NCBI GenBank assembly: GCA_027450005.1
Contig: DAIDKO010000120.1
Coordinates: 1-33,825, forward strand
Length of the DNA: 33,825 nucleotides
From: Rhodanobacter sp.
Lineage (GTDB): Bacteria; Pseudomonadota; Gammaproteobacteria; Xanthomonadales; Rhodanobacteraceae
Direction of reading: 5' to 3'
Shown one piece after another: positions 1-8,309 of this stretch. The position numbers and the translations under genes are program-made. The first letter of the stretch is position 1; every line of letters begins with the position of its first letter. Under the pieces are notes generated by a model, which saw only the letters and a program-made list of their open reading frames with translations, was not told the DNA's origin and did no database searches.

Positions 1-1044
1 CTGGTCGTGGCCACACTTGGCACCGCTCAGGACGAGCAGGTGGTGGATGCCATCGAGGGCGAGTTCAAGGAGCATTTCATGCTCCATTACAACTTCCCTC
101 CGTTCTCGGTTGGTGAGACCGGCCGCATGGGCTCGCCCGGCCGCCGCGAGATCGGCCATGGCAAGCTGGCCTGGCGCGCGGTGCATCCGCTGCTGCCCAC
201 CAAGGAACAGTTCCCCTACACGCTGCGCGTGGTCTCCGAGATCACCGAGTCCAACGGCTCCTCTTCCATGGCCACGGTCTGCGGCACTTCTCTGGCGCTG
301 ATGGATGCGGGCGTGCCGCTGAAGCACCCGGTCGCGGGCATCGCCATGGGCCTCATCAAGGAGGATAAGGGCTTTGCCGTGCTGTCCGACATCCTGGGCG
401 ACGAGGATCACCTCGGCGACATGGACTTCAAGGTGGCCGGTTCGTCCGAGGGCATCAGCGCCCTGCAGATGGACATCAAGATCGACGGCATCACCGAGGA
501 GATCATGAAGGTGGCGCTGGCCCAGGCCAAGCGCGGCCGCCTGCACATCCTCGGCGAAATGGCCAAGGCGCTCAGCACCGCGCGCACCGAGATGAGCGAG
601 TACGCGCCGCGCCTGATCACCATCAAGATCCACCCGGACAAGATCCGCGAGGTCATCGGCAAGGGCGGTGCGACCATCCGCTCGATCACCGAGGAGACCG
701 GCGCCACCATCGACATCAATGACGACGGCACCGTGATCATCGCCTCGGTCAACCGCGACGCGGGCGAGGCGGCGAAGAAGCGCATCGAGCAGATCGTCTC
801 CGACGTCGAGCCGGGCCGAATCTACGAGGGCAAGGTCGCCAAGCTGATGGACTTTGGCGCTTTCGTCACCATCATGCCGGGCAAGGACGGCCTGGTGCAC
901 GTGTCGCAGATCTCCAACGAGCGCGTCGAGAAGGTCTCCGACAAGCTCAAGGAAGGCGACATCGTTAAGGTCAAGGTGCTCGAAGTAGACAAGCAGGGCC
1001 GTATCCGCCTGTCCATGAAGGCGGTCGACGAGGGTGAGGGCTGA
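1..1044 (+). CDS. pnp: Polyribonucleotide nucleotidyltransferase (PNPase), C-terminal half, 5' end outside window
   Basis: The reading frame is open from base 1, so this is the last 347 residues of a protein usually about 700 long. PNPase degrades RNA 3'-5' by phosphorolysis and is a core degradosome enzyme in the cytoplasm. The fragment begins inside the second RNase PH domain. It keeps the acidic catalytic stretch [14 protein letters not shown] (encoded around 388-429). A KH domain with the GXXG-type loop IGKGGATIR follows (encoded around 655-681). A C-terminal S1 RNA-binding domain comes next ([18 protein letters not shown], then GLVHVSQIS). The protein ends in a short acidic tail. A strong hairpin terminator follows the stop directly. 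The family assignment is secure; the true start and any upstream rpsO cannot be seen. Confidence 0.97.
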   Translation: MVVATLGTAQDEQVVDAIEGEFKEHFMLHYNFPPFSVGETGRMGSPGRREIGHGKLAWRAVHPLLPTKEQFPYTLRVVSEITESNGSSSMATVCGTSLALMDAGVPLKHPVAGIAMGLIKEDKGFAVLSDILGDEDHLGDMDFKVAGSSEGISALQMDIKIDGITEEIMKVALAQAKRGRLHILGEMAKALSTARTEMSEYAPRLITIKIHPDKIREVIGKGGATIRSITEETGATIDINDDGTVIIASVNRDAGEAAKKRIEQIVSDVEPGRIYEGKVAKLMDFGAFVTIMPGKDGLVHVSQISNERVEKVSDKLKEGDIVKVKVLEVDKQGRIRLSMKAVDEGEG

Positions 1045-1072
1045 GCAGCCTGAGCCTCCGTTGCACGCAACG

Positions 1073-1111
1073 CGAACGAGGCCCGGCCATTGCCGGGCCT
1101 CGTTCGTTTTT
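1073..1111 (+). terminator. Rho-independent terminator of pnp
   Basis: A perfect 15-bp GC-rich stem (left arm 1073-1087, loop CATT 1088-1091, right arm 1092-1106) is followed at once by five T residues (1107-1111). It begins 28 bp after the pnp stop codon. This is a textbook intrinsic terminator and separates pnp from the phaEC unit. Confidence 0.95.
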
Positions 1112-1116
1112 GGAGT

Positions 1117-1134
1117 GCGGCCATGAATGGCCGC
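1117..1134. repeat. Short palindromic repeat, GGCCATyCATGGCC family, copy 1
   Basis: GCGGCCAT (1117-1124) and ATGGCCGC (1127-1134) form an 8-bp inverted repeat around a 2-nt centre. Read on the - strand, this copy matches the copy before cysI (26957-26977) at 19 of 21 positions, including the flank CGCACT. A third, shorter match lies at 17814-17829. Confidence 0.6.
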
Positions 1135-1196
1135 GCGTTTGACTTTCGCGATCAGGGGGATCGCAAAGATACCGGGCGTCTAACGCAACGGGCTTT

Positions 1197-1205
1197 TGCT
1201 ACGAT
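1197..1205 (+). promoter_or_regulatory. Candidate extended -10 promoter for phaE
   Basis: TGCTACGAT fits the extended -10 pattern TGnTAnnnT and lies 28 bp before the phaE start. No convincing -35 box is present at the right distance. A TTGACT at 1139-1144 and a small palindrome (GCGATC 1148-1153, GATCGC 1159-1164) lie upstream and might belong to an alternative or regulated promoter. Confidence 0.35.
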
Positions 1206-1232
1206 GCATGGGTTGGCGAACGAGGATGCGCG

Positions 1233-2309
1233 ATGAGCAGACAGGCAGGCGATTTCATCAAGGATTGGCAGGTGCTGGCACAGCAATCCTGGGATGCCTG
1301 GCTGCGCCAGCTGCAGCCTTCCCCGGTGGTTGCGCCTCCGCCACCCGGCAATGAAGCATTCGAGCGCACGATGGCCGGCCTCAAGGGGTGCTTCGACTGG
1401 ATGCAGGGCGTGGCTGCGGCCGGTGCCAGCCAGCCGAACGCGGACTGGAAGACCCTGCTGCAGGCCTGGGCCGGCTCCGGCAACCAACCCTTCACCCAGG
1501 CCTTCAACGGGATCGACAACGCCGCAGCGCAGGGCTTCATGCAGCAATGGCAGGCTTGGCTGCAGTCGGTGCAGTCGCACGCTTTCGTCATGCCGCATGC
1601 AGGCGACGGATCGATGCCCGGCTTCGGCCTGCACCGCGAGCAGGTGCTCGAGCAGCAGGAGCTGGCGGCGGCGATCCAGGCGGCGCTGGAAGCGAATGCG
1701 CGCTACCAGGAGCTGATCCAGCGCGCAAACACGCAGGGTCTCGAGCGCCTGCAGGCGAAGCTGGCGCAGCGCGATGCGGCCAGTCCGCCGATCGAATCGC
1801 TGAAGGTGCTGTACGACCTGTGGGTGGATGCCGTCGAGGACGCCTACGCCGAGATCGCGCTGTCCGACGAATTCCGTACGGCCTACGGCGCGATGGTCAA
1901 CAGCCAGATGCGCGTGCGCCAGCTGCAACAGAAGCAGACCAGCCGGCTGTGCCGCGAGCTGGGCATCCCTACGCGCGAGGAGGTCTCATCGCTGGGCGAG
2001 CGCCTGCAACAGTTGCGCCGCGACCTGCGCACACAGTCGGGCGGCAACGACGCCGCGGACGAAATCCTCGAGTTGCGCCGCGAGGTGGCGGCTCTGCGCC
2101 GCGAGTTTGCTCAGCGATCCTCGGCGGTGGCGCATGCGCAGGCGGCCGCAGGCAAGTCCGCGAAGGGTGCGGGAAGCGCAGACGGGCCCGCGCGTGCGAA
2201 GGCCGCCCCGGCCAAGTCCGCCTCCACGCATGGCCGTGCCGTGGCCAAGAAGAAGGCGCCCGTGCGTACCACGGTCGCCGTTTCCACCAGCCGTTCGCGC
2301 AAGCGTTGA
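1233..2309 (+). CDS. phaE: Class III polyhydroxyalkanoate synthase, PhaE subunit
   Basis: This 358-residue protein is encoded 14 bp before phaC and resembles the PhaE subunit that activates the PhaC polymerase in class III PHA synthases at the surface of storage granules. The ATG has a GAGG Shine-Dalgarno at 1222-1225. The N-terminal part is Trp/Gln-rich and helical, without membrane segments. A probable coiled coil lies around residues 248-297, with Leu/Arg/Glu heptads. The last ~60 residues (298-358) are an Ala/Lys/Pro/Arg-rich tail with about 14 basic and one acidic residue, ending SRSRKR. This tail resembles histone H1-like ends of some phasins such as PhaF and is beyond what subunit pairing should need. 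PhaE sequences are poorly conserved, so the call rests partly on position next to phaC and on length. Confidence 0.88.
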   Translation: MSRQAGDFIKDWQVLAQQSWDAWLRQLQPSPVVAPPPPGNEAFERTMAGLKGCFDWMQGVAAAGASQPNADWKTLLQAWAGSGNQPFTQAFNGIDNAAAQGFMQQWQAWLQSVQSHAFVMPHAGDGSMPGFGLHREQVLEQQELAAAIQAALEANARYQELIQRANTQGLERLQAKLAQRDAASPPIESLKVLYDLWVDAVEDAYAEIALSDEFRTAYGAMVNSQMRVRQLQQKQTSRLCRELGIPTREEVSSLGERLQQLRRDLRTQSGGNDAADEILELRREVAALRREFAQRSSAVAHAQAAAGKSAKGAGSADGPARAKAAPAKSASTHGRAVAKKKAPVRTTVAVSTSRSRKR

Positions 2310-2323
2310 CCGGGAGGGCTTGC

Positions 2324-3391
2324 ATGGATACCCCGCTTCATCTCGATCCCTCCCGCTTGATGCAGGAAATCGGCGCATTCCAGCGCAAGCTCAGCGCCGG
2401 CATGGGTCACCTGCGCGGCATGAGCGAACCCGGTTACGCCAACACGCCGCGCGAGCTGGTGTACGCCGAGGACAAGCTGAAGCTGTGGCACATGCAGGGC
2501 GACCGCGCGCCAACCGCAAAGACACCCACGCTGATCGTCTATGCCCTGGTCAACACGGTGTGGATGACCGACCTGCAGGCCGACCGCTCGCTGGTACGCA
2601 ACCTGCTGGCGCAAGGCGAGGACGTCTACCTGATCGATTGGGGTTACCCCGACGGCGCCGACCGCTGGCTGACGCTCGACGACTATCTCAACGGCTACCT
2701 CGACCGCTGTGTGGATGCGGTGCGCGAACGCCACGGGCTGGACGCGATCAACCTGCTGGGCATCTGCCAGGGCGGCGCGTTCTCGCTGTGCTACAGCGCG
2801 ATGCATCCGGACAAGGTGAAGAACCTCGTCACCATGGTTACGCCGGTGGACTTCCAGACGCCGGACAACATGCTTTCGCACTGGTGCCGCGAGCTGGACG
2901 CGGACCTGTTCGTCGACACGCTGGGCAACGTACCGGCGATGCTGATGAACTGGGTCTACCTGACGCTGAAGCCGGTGCGGCTGAACCAGCAGAAGTACGT
3001 GGCGCTGGTGGACATCCTCGACAAGCCCGCGGAGCTGGAGAACTTCCTGCGCATGGAGCGCTGGATCTTCGATTCGCCCGACCAGGCGGGCGAGGCCTTC
3101 CGCCAGTTCATCAAGGATTTCTACCAGGGCAACAAGCTGGTGAAGGGCGGCCTAGTCATCGGTGGTCGCGAGGTGGACCTCGGCCTGGTGTCCCAGCCGG
3201 TGCTGAACATCTACGCCGAGCAGGACCACCTGGTGCCCCCCGACGCATCCCGTGCGCTGAAGCGTCGCGTGGGAACCACCGATTACACCGAGCTTGCGTT
3301 CAAGGGCGGCCACATCGGCATCTACGTGTCCGGTCGCGCGCAGCGCGAGGTGCCGCCGGCGATCCACCAATGGTTGCGCGCGCGCGACTGA
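2324..3391 (+). CDS. phaC: Class III polyhydroxyalkanoate synthase, PhaC subunit
   Basis: The 355-residue length is that of class III PhaC such as the Allochromatium enzyme; class I/II enzymes are around 560-600. PhaC polymerises 3-hydroxyacyl-CoA into polyester at the granule surface. The lipase-like box GICQGG places the nucleophile at Cys148. The other catalytic residues are visible at Asp301 (in AEQDHLVPP) and His330 (GGHIG). These sit one residue before the published class III triad positions 149/302/331. The ATG at 2324 follows GGGAGGG, 14 bp after the phaE stop, so the two subunits are almost certainly co-transcribed. No phaA, phaB or depolymerase gene is adjacent. Confidence 0.95.
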   Translation: MDTPLHLDPSRLMQEIGAFQRKLSAGMGHLRGMSEPGYANTPRELVYAEDKLKLWHMQGDRAPTAKTPTLIVYALVNTVWMTDLQADRSLVRNLLAQGEDVYLIDWGYPDGADRWLTLDDYLNGYLDRCVDAVRERHGLDAINLLGICQGGAFSLCYSAMHPDKVKNLVTMVTPVDFQTPDNMLSHWCRELDADLFVDTLGNVPAMLMNWVYLTLKPVRLNQQKYVALVDILDKPAELENFLRMERWIFDSPDQAGEAFRQFIKDFYQGNKLVKGGLVIGGREVDLGLVSQPVLNIYAEQDHLVPPDASRALKRRVGTTDYTELAFKGGHIGIYVSGRAQREVPPAIHQWLRARD

Positions 3392-3408
3392 ACCTGCAGG
3401 AGCCACCC

Positions 3409-3594
3409 ATGGAAAAACGTCTCTGCCGTTCCCGCCAGAACCGCACGCTAGCCGGCGTCTGTGGCGGTATCGCCGAATACCTGGGCTGGGATCCGACCCT
3501 GGTGCGGGTGGCGTGGATCATCCTTACCCTGCTGGGTGGTTCGGGCATCCTGATCTACCTGATCATGTGGCTGGTGATGCCAGAATCGCCCTGA
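3409..3594 (+). CDS. Small PspC-domain inner-membrane protein
   Basis: This 61-residue protein has the PspC signature: basic N-terminus ([20 protein letters not shown]), then [16 protein letters not shown], then one hydrophobic helix (about residues 34-57) ending LVMPESP. PspC in enterobacteria belongs to the phage-shock envelope stress system. Stand-alone PspC-domain peptides are common and mostly uncharacterised. The start is fixed by AGGAG at 3398-3402, six bases upstream. It begins 17 bp after the phaC stop, so it is likely in the same transcript. No pspA or pspB is nearby, so a full Psp response cannot be inferred. Confidence 0.88.
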   Translation: MEKRLCRSRQNRTLAGVCGGIAEYLGWDPTLVRVAWIILTLLGGSGILIYLIMWLVMPESP

Positions 3595-3622
3595 TTTTCC
3601 GTCTCGACACGCGAAATTTTCC

Positions 3623-4636
3623 ATGGATTACGACCGTTACGACCGCGTCCGTGCCGTGCAATGGCGCGGCGACCACCTTCGTCTGCTCGATCAGCGCCTG
3701 CTGCCGCAGGACGAGCAATGGATCGATTGCCGCGATGCCTCCGCGGTGACCCGGGCGATCAGGGACCTCGCCGTGCGCGGCGCCCCGGCCATCGGCATCG
3801 CCGCGGCCTGGGGCGTGGTGCTGGCGGCACAACAGGGAGCGGCACTGGACGGGGCGCTGGCAATGCTTCGCGCGGCGCGGCCCACCGCGGTCAACCTGAT
3901 GTGGGCGCTGGACCGCATGAAGGCGTGCATGGCCGGGGGCGTCGATGCACAGGCGCTGGAGCGTGAGGCGCAGGCGATCCAGGACGAGGACCTGGCCGCC
4001 AACCGTCACATGGGCGAGCTGGGCGCCGCGCTCATCGCGCCGGGGTCCGGCGTGCTCACCCATTGCAACACCGGTTCGCTGGCTACCGCGGGTTTCGGTA
4101 CCGCACTGGGCGTGATCCGTGCCGGCGTGGCGCAGGGACGCATCGCGCGCGTGTTCGCGGGTGAGACGCGGCCGTGGCAGCAGGGTGCGCGATTGACCAT
4201 GTACGAGCTGGTGCGCGACGGCATCCCGGCAAAACTGATCGCCGATTCCGCGGCGGCGCACCTGATGAAGTCCGGTGCGGTGCAGTGGGTGATCGTCGGC
4301 GCCGACCGCATCGCCGCGAACGGCGATACCGCGAACAAGATCGGTACCTACCAGCTGGCGATTGCCGCGAGGCACCACGGCGTGAAGTTCATGGTGGTCG
4401 CGCCGTCCTCCACGGTGGACATGGCTACCGCCTCGGGCGAGCACATCGAGATCGAATTGCGCGATCCGGCGGAACTGCTGGCCATCGGCGGCCGGCGGGT
4501 GGTGGTGGAGGGTGCCGAAGCCTGGAACCCGGTGTTTGACGTCACGCCGGCCAGCCTGATCGACGCCATCGTCACCGAGCGCGGGGTGATCGAGCGGCCG
4601 ACCGTGACAGCGATGCGCGCGCTGTTCGGCGCTTGA
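3623..4636 (+). CDS. mtnA: Methylthioribose-1-phosphate isomerase
   Basis: This 337-residue enzyme converts 5-methylthioribose 1-phosphate to 5-methylthioribulose 1-phosphate in methionine salvage. It belongs to the eIF2B-related aldose-ketose isomerase family. Visible family motifs are [13 protein letters not shown] (residues 52-64), [10 protein letters not shown] with the catalytic Cys148, [11 protein letters not shown] (182-192), and [19 protein letters not shown] with the catalytic Asp228. It follows the PspC gene by 28 bp. No clear Shine-Dalgarno precedes the ATG. The rest of the salvage pathway (mtnB, mtnC, mtnD) is not in the window. Homologues are sometimes misnamed translation initiation factor 2B subunits, but the residues above support the isomerase. 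Confidence 0.95.
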   Translation: MDYDRYDRVRAVQWRGDHLRLLDQRLLPQDEQWIDCRDASAVTRAIRDLAVRGAPAIGIAAAWGVVLAAQQGAALDGALAMLRAARPTAVNLMWALDRMKACMAGGVDAQALEREAQAIQDEDLAANRHMGELGAALIAPGSGVLTHCNTGSLATAGFGTALGVIRAGVAQGRIARVFAGETRPWQQGARLTMYELVRDGIPAKLIADSAAAHLMKSGAVQWVIVGADRIAANGDTANKIGTYQLAIAARHHGVKFMVVAPSSTVDMATASGEHIEIELRDPAELLAIGGRRVVVEGAEAWNPVFDVTPASLIDAIVTERGVIERPTVTAMRALFGA

Positions 4637-4766
4637 ACGCAGCCGTTGCGGCGCGTGTGCGGCGTCGCCCTTCGCGAGGTCCCGAAAGGCGTCTGCAATT
4701 CCTGTGCAAGATATTGATAAATAAGGCTTAGTTTTCGCCCTTCGGTGGGCGGAAAAGGTGCGGGCG

Positions 4767-4775
4767 TGCTACACT
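4767..4775 (+). promoter_or_regulatory. Candidate extended -10 promoter of gyrA
   Basis: TGCTACACT matches the extended -10 pattern and would start transcription near 4782, leaving a leader of about 68 nt before the gyrA ATG. No good -35 is seen. Just upstream an imperfect inverted repeat (4732-4740 with 4747-4756, one bulged G) carries TTTTCGCCC and GGGCGGAAAA arms. It may be a weak terminator for mtnA or part of the promoter region. Confidence 0.45.
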
Positions 4776-4849
4776 CGACCGATTGATTTTCACGCGTCCG
4801 CGGGCATGCGCGCGGCACGCTCCTCCTCGTTCATCAGGGAAGCCGATTG

Positions 4850-7513
4850 ATGGCAGAACTCGCCAAAGAAGTCATCCGCGTCAATATCGAAGACGAGATG
4901 CGCCAGAGCTATCTCGACTACGCGATGAGCGTGATCGTGGGCCGCGCGCTGCCGGACGTGCGCGACGGCCTGAAGCCGGTGCATCGCCGCGTGCTGTTCG
5001 CGATGAACGAGCTGGGCAACGCCTGGAACAAGCCCTACAAGAAGTCGGCCCGCGTGGTCGGCGACGTGATCGGTAAATACCACCCGCACGGCGACGCCTC
5101 GGTCTACGACGCGATCGTGCGCATGGCGCAGCCGTTCTCGCTGCGCTACATGCTGGTGGACGGCCAGGGCAACTTCGGTTCGGTCGACGGCGATAACGCG
5201 GCGGCGATGCGCTACACCGAGGTGCGCATGTCGCGCCTCACCCACGAGCTGCTGGCCGACATCGACAAGGAAACGGTCGACTTCGGCCCGAACTACGACG
5301 AGAGCGAACACGAGCCGCTGGTGCTGCCCACCCGGGTACCGAACCTGCTGGTGAACGGCTCGGCGGGCATCGCGGTGGGCATGGCCACCAACGTGCCGCC
5401 GCACAATTTGAACGAGGTCATCGCCGCGACCATCGCGCTGATCGACGAGCCGTCGCTGTCGGTCGACGAGCTGATGCACTACGTGCCGGGTCCGGACTTC
5501 CCGACCGCCGGCATCATCAACGGCTCGTCCGGCATCGTCGAGGCCTACCGCACCGGCCGCGGCCGCATCCTTGTGCGCGCCAAGACCGAGATCGAAACCG
5601 AGAGCAACGGCCGCGAGACCATCCTCGTCCACGAGCTGCCCTACCAGGTGAACAAGGCACGGTTGATCGAGAAGATCGCCGAGCTGGTCAAGGAAAAGAG
5701 GATCGAGGGCATCAGCGAGCTGCGCGACGAGTCCGACAAGGACGGTATGCGCATCGTCATCGAGGTCCGCAAGGACGCGATGGCCGACGTGGTGCTGAAC
5801 AACCTGTTCCAGCAGACCCAGCTGCAGGTCACCTTCGGCATCAACATGGTGGCGCTGCTGGATGGCCAGCCGAAGCTGCTCAACCTCAAGGACATCCTCG
5901 AGGCCTTCATCCGCCACCGCCGCGAGGTGGTGACCCGCCGCACCATCTTCGAGCTGCGCAAGGCTCGCGCCCGCGCCCACATCCTGGAAGGCCTCACCGT
6001 CGCGCTCGCCAACATCGACGAGATGATCGAGCTGATCAAGACCTCGGCCTCGCCGGCCGAGGCGCGCGAGCGCATGCTGGCACGCAAGTGGCAGCCCGGC
6101 ATGGTGGGCGCGCTGCTCGCCGCCGCCGGTGCCGAGGCCTCGCGGCCGGAGGACATGGACCCGCGCGACGGCCTCAAGCCCGGGGGCTACCAGCTCTCCG
6201 AGGTGCAGGCGCAGGAAATCCTCGCGATGCGCCTGCACCGCCTCACCGGCCTGGAGCAGGAGAAGCTCTCCGACGAGTACCGTGAGATCCTCGAAACCAT
6301 CCGCGGCCTGATCGAGATCCTGGAAAACCCCGAGCGCCTGCTGGCGGTGATCCGCGAAGAGCTCGAGACGATCAAGAGCGAATTCGGCGACGCCCGCCGC
6401 ACCGAGATCCAGCATTCGCAGGAGGACCTCAACGTCCTCGACCTGATCGCGCCCGAAGACATGGTGGTGACGCTGTCGCATACCGGCTACATCAAGCGCC
6501 AGCCGGCCAGCGCCTACCGTGCGCAGCGCCGCGGCGGCAAGGGACGCTCGGCCTCGGCGCTGAAGGACGAGGACGTGGTCGAGCAGCTGTGGGTGGTGAA
6601 CACCCACGACACCCTGCTCGCCTTCACCAGTACCGGCCGCGTGTACTGGCTCAAGGTCTACCAGATACCGGAAGCAGGCCCCGGCGCGCGCGGCAAGCCG
6701 ATCATCAACCTGCTGCCGCTGGGCACGGGCGAGAAGGTGCAGGCGGTGCTGCCGGTGCGTGAGTACCCGGAAAACCGCTACGTGTTCTTCGCCACCCGGC
6801 AGGGCACGGTGAAGAAGACCCCGCTCAGCGAATTCGCGTTCCAGCTGCAGAAGGGCAAGATCGCGATCAATCTCGACGAGGGCGATGCGCTGGTCAACGT
6901 GGAGCTCACCGACGGCAACAGCGACGTGATGCTGTTCGCCTCCAACGGTCGTGCCGTGCGTTTCGCCGAGGACGAGGTGCGCGTGATGGGCCGTACCGCC
7001 GCCGGCGTGCGCGGCATTCGCCTGGCCGAAGGGGCGCATGTCGTGTCGTTGCTGGTGGTGGAGCACGCCGCGGAACAGGCCGGCGACGACGAGGCGGATG
7101 AGGTCGATGATGCGGCCGACGATGCGGCTTCGCCATCGGAGATCTACGTGCTTACCGCGACCGAGCGCGGCTACGGCAAGCGCACGCCATTGTCGAAATA
7201 CCCGCGCAAGGGACGCGGCATCCAGGGCGTCATCGGCATCCAGTGCTCCGAGCGCAACGGCAACCTGGTGGGTGCCGTGCCACTGGACGAAACGCACGAG
7301 ATCATGCTGATCTCCGACCGGGGTACCCTGGTACGCACGCGCGCCGCGGAAATCGCCAAGGTCGGCCGCATCACGCAGGGCGTCACCCTGATCCGCCTGC
7401 CGGCGGAGGAGTCGCTGGTCAGCGTAGTACGGCTGGATGCCGTGGATGACGCTGGAGAGGAGTCGCTCCCGGAGGGCGGCGTGGCGCCGGAAACGGGGGC
7501 TGACGAAGGCTGA
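4850..7513 (+). CDS. gyrA: DNA gyrase subunit A
   Basis: This 887-residue subunit cuts and rejoins DNA in the A2B2 gyrase that introduces negative supercoils. The N-terminal 125 residues align without gaps to the E. coli protein, with catalytic Tyr122 in [10 protein letters not shown]. The C-terminal beta-pinwheel carries the GyrA box QRRGGKG. The quinolone-determining region reads [11 protein letters not shown], giving Ala83 and Ser84 where E. coli has Ser83 and Ala84; Asp87 is kept. An acidic insert (residues about 744-763, nine Asp/Glu) lies in the pinwheel where E. coli has a short loop. The ATG at 4850 has AGGGA at 4836-4840; the overlapping TTG at 4847 is less likely. A hairpin terminator follows. 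Confidence 0.98.
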   Translation: MAELAKEVIRVNIEDEMRQSYLDYAMSVIVGRALPDVRDGLKPVHRRVLFAMNELGNAWNKPYKKSARVVGDVIGKYHPHGDASVYDAIVRMAQPFSLRYMLVDGQGNFGSVDGDNAAAMRYTEVRMSRLTHELLADIDKETVDFGPNYDESEHEPLVLPTRVPNLLVNGSAGIAVGMATNVPPHNLNEVIAATIALIDEPSLSVDELMHYVPGPDFPTAGIINGSSGIVEAYRTGRGRILVRAKTEIETESNGRETILVHELPYQVNKARLIEKIAELVKEKRIEGISELRDESDKDGMRIVIEVRKDAMADVVLNNLFQQTQLQVTFGINMVALLDGQPKLLNLKDILEAFIRHRREVVTRRTIFELRKARARAHILEGLTVALANIDEMIELIKTSASPAEARERMLARKWQPGMVGALLAAAGAEASRPEDMDPRDGLKPGGYQLSEVQAQEILAMRLHRLTGLEQEKLSDEYREILETIRGLIEILENPERLLAVIREELETIKSEFGDARRTEIQHSQEDLNVLDLIAPEDMVVTLSHTGYIKRQPASAYRAQRRGGKGRSASALKDEDVVEQLWVVNTHDTLLAFTSTGRVYWLKVYQIPEAGPGARGKPIINLLPLGTGEKVQAVLPVREYPENRYVFFATRQGTVKKTPLSEFAFQLQKGKIAINLDEGDALVNVELTDGNSDVMLFASNGRAVRFAEDEVRVMGRTAAGVRGIRLAEGAHVVSLLVVEHAAEQAGDDEADEVDDAADDAASPSEIYVLTATERGYGKRTPLSKYPRKGRGIQGVIGIQCSERNGNLVGAVPLDETHEIMLISDRGTLVRTRAAEIAKVGRITQGVTLIRLPAEESLVSVVRLDAVDDAGEESLPEGGVAPETGADEG

Positions 7514-7533
7514 TCCGCCCGGCGGTGCGAAGC

Positions 7534-7558
7534 AGGCCCCGGCCTTGCCGGGGCCTTT
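7534..7558 (+). terminator. Intrinsic terminator of gyrA
   Basis: A perfect 10-bp stem (7534-7543 with 7547-7556, loop CTT) begins 20 bp after the gyrA stop. The T tract is short (TTT then C), so termination may be partial. Confidence 0.75.
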
Positions 7559-7760
7559 CGCATGATGTGCACGCGGGATGGGCGCCGTCGTTTCCATTTT
7601 TCGCGGCGCAAACGTCTTGCAGGTGAAGAGCCGCCGTATCCGGGCGGATTACCATGTGCATGGATCGTCGCCGGCGGCAGGGATGTCGGCGACGGCGCGA
7701 TGCGCACCTCCCCGCATCCGCGGGCCAGCCCCCGTTCGACGGAGTCCGAGTGGAAGCGCC

Positions 7761-8309
7761 ATGAGCCAGCCGCAAACCATCGCCGGTACTGTTGCGCCGC
7801 ACGCGGCCGGCGTGGAGGCGCTGTTCCGCGAGCACGGGCGTGCGCTGGTCGCGTTCCTGCAGTGCCGGCTCGGCTCGCTGGCCGACGCGCAGGAGCTGGC
7901 GCAGGAAACCTGGCTGCGAATGCTGGCGCTGGAGCGCCCCGAACAGATCGATTCGCCGCGCGCCTTCCTGTTCCGCATCGCAGCGAATCTTGCGGTCGAC
8001 CGGCAGCGCATGCGTAAGCTGCGCGACGCGGTGCCGCTCGACGAGGCGCCGGAGCCGACGCCGGAGTTGCATCTGGCGCCGGTGCCGGAGCGCCACGCAG
8101 CGGCGTCCGCGCAATGGCGCAACCTAGGGGAGGCGCTGCGCGAGCTGCCACCCAAGACCAGCCAGGCGTTCGTGCTGCATGCGATCGAGGGACGCGACTT
8201 CGAGGCGATCGCACAAACCATGAGACTCAGTGCACGCATGGTGCGCTACCACGTTACCCGCGCGTTGGCGCATTGCCGCGCACGAGCGGATGAACGGGAG
8301 ATGCCGTGA
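7761..8309 (+). CDS. FecI-like ECF RNA polymerase sigma factor
   Basis: This 182-residue ECF sigma factor is of the iron-starvation FecI type. Region 2 is visible as FREHGRALVAFLQCRLGSLADAQE followed by LAQETWLRML and SPRAFLFRIAANLAVDRQR. Region 4 is visible near the C-terminus (LRELPPKTSQAFVLHAIEG, then FEAIAQTMRLSARMV). It should direct RNA polymerase to the promoter of the linked receptor gene when released by the FecR-type partner. The ATG at 7761 has GGAAG just upstream; open frame continues further 5' but without family similarity. The stop overlaps the fecR start by one base (TGATG). No Fur-box-like sequence was recognised in the 247-bp region upstream. Confidence 0.92.
   Translation: MSQPQTIAGTVAPHAAGVEALFREHGRALVAFLQCRLGSLADAQELAQETWLRMLALERPEQIDSPRAFLFRIAANLAVDRQRMRKLRDAVPLDEAPEPTPELHLAPVPERHAAASAQWRNLGEALRELPPKTSQAFVLHAIEGRDFEAIAQTMRLSARMVRYHVTRALAHCRARADEREMP

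Noticed and set aside
1388..2323. An N-terminal extension of phaC by over 300 codons through phaE
   Set aside because: The upstream part is an Arg/Ala/Gly-rich out-of-frame reading of phaE; PhaC similarity and a Shine-Dalgarno fix the start at 2324.
4732..4756. An intrinsic terminator for mtnA
   Set aside because: The stem has a bulge and its T residues are in the 5' arm; no T tract follows on either strand.
4790..7597. A 935-codon open frame antisense to gyrA
   Set aside because: It is the shadow of a GC-rich gene; its translation is His/Asp/Leu-rich with no family features, while gyrA is unmistakable on the other strand.
7514..7760. A Fur box or other iron-responsive operator upstream of the ECF sigma gene
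   Set aside because: No AT-rich 19-bp inverted repeat like the Fur consensus was found by eye.
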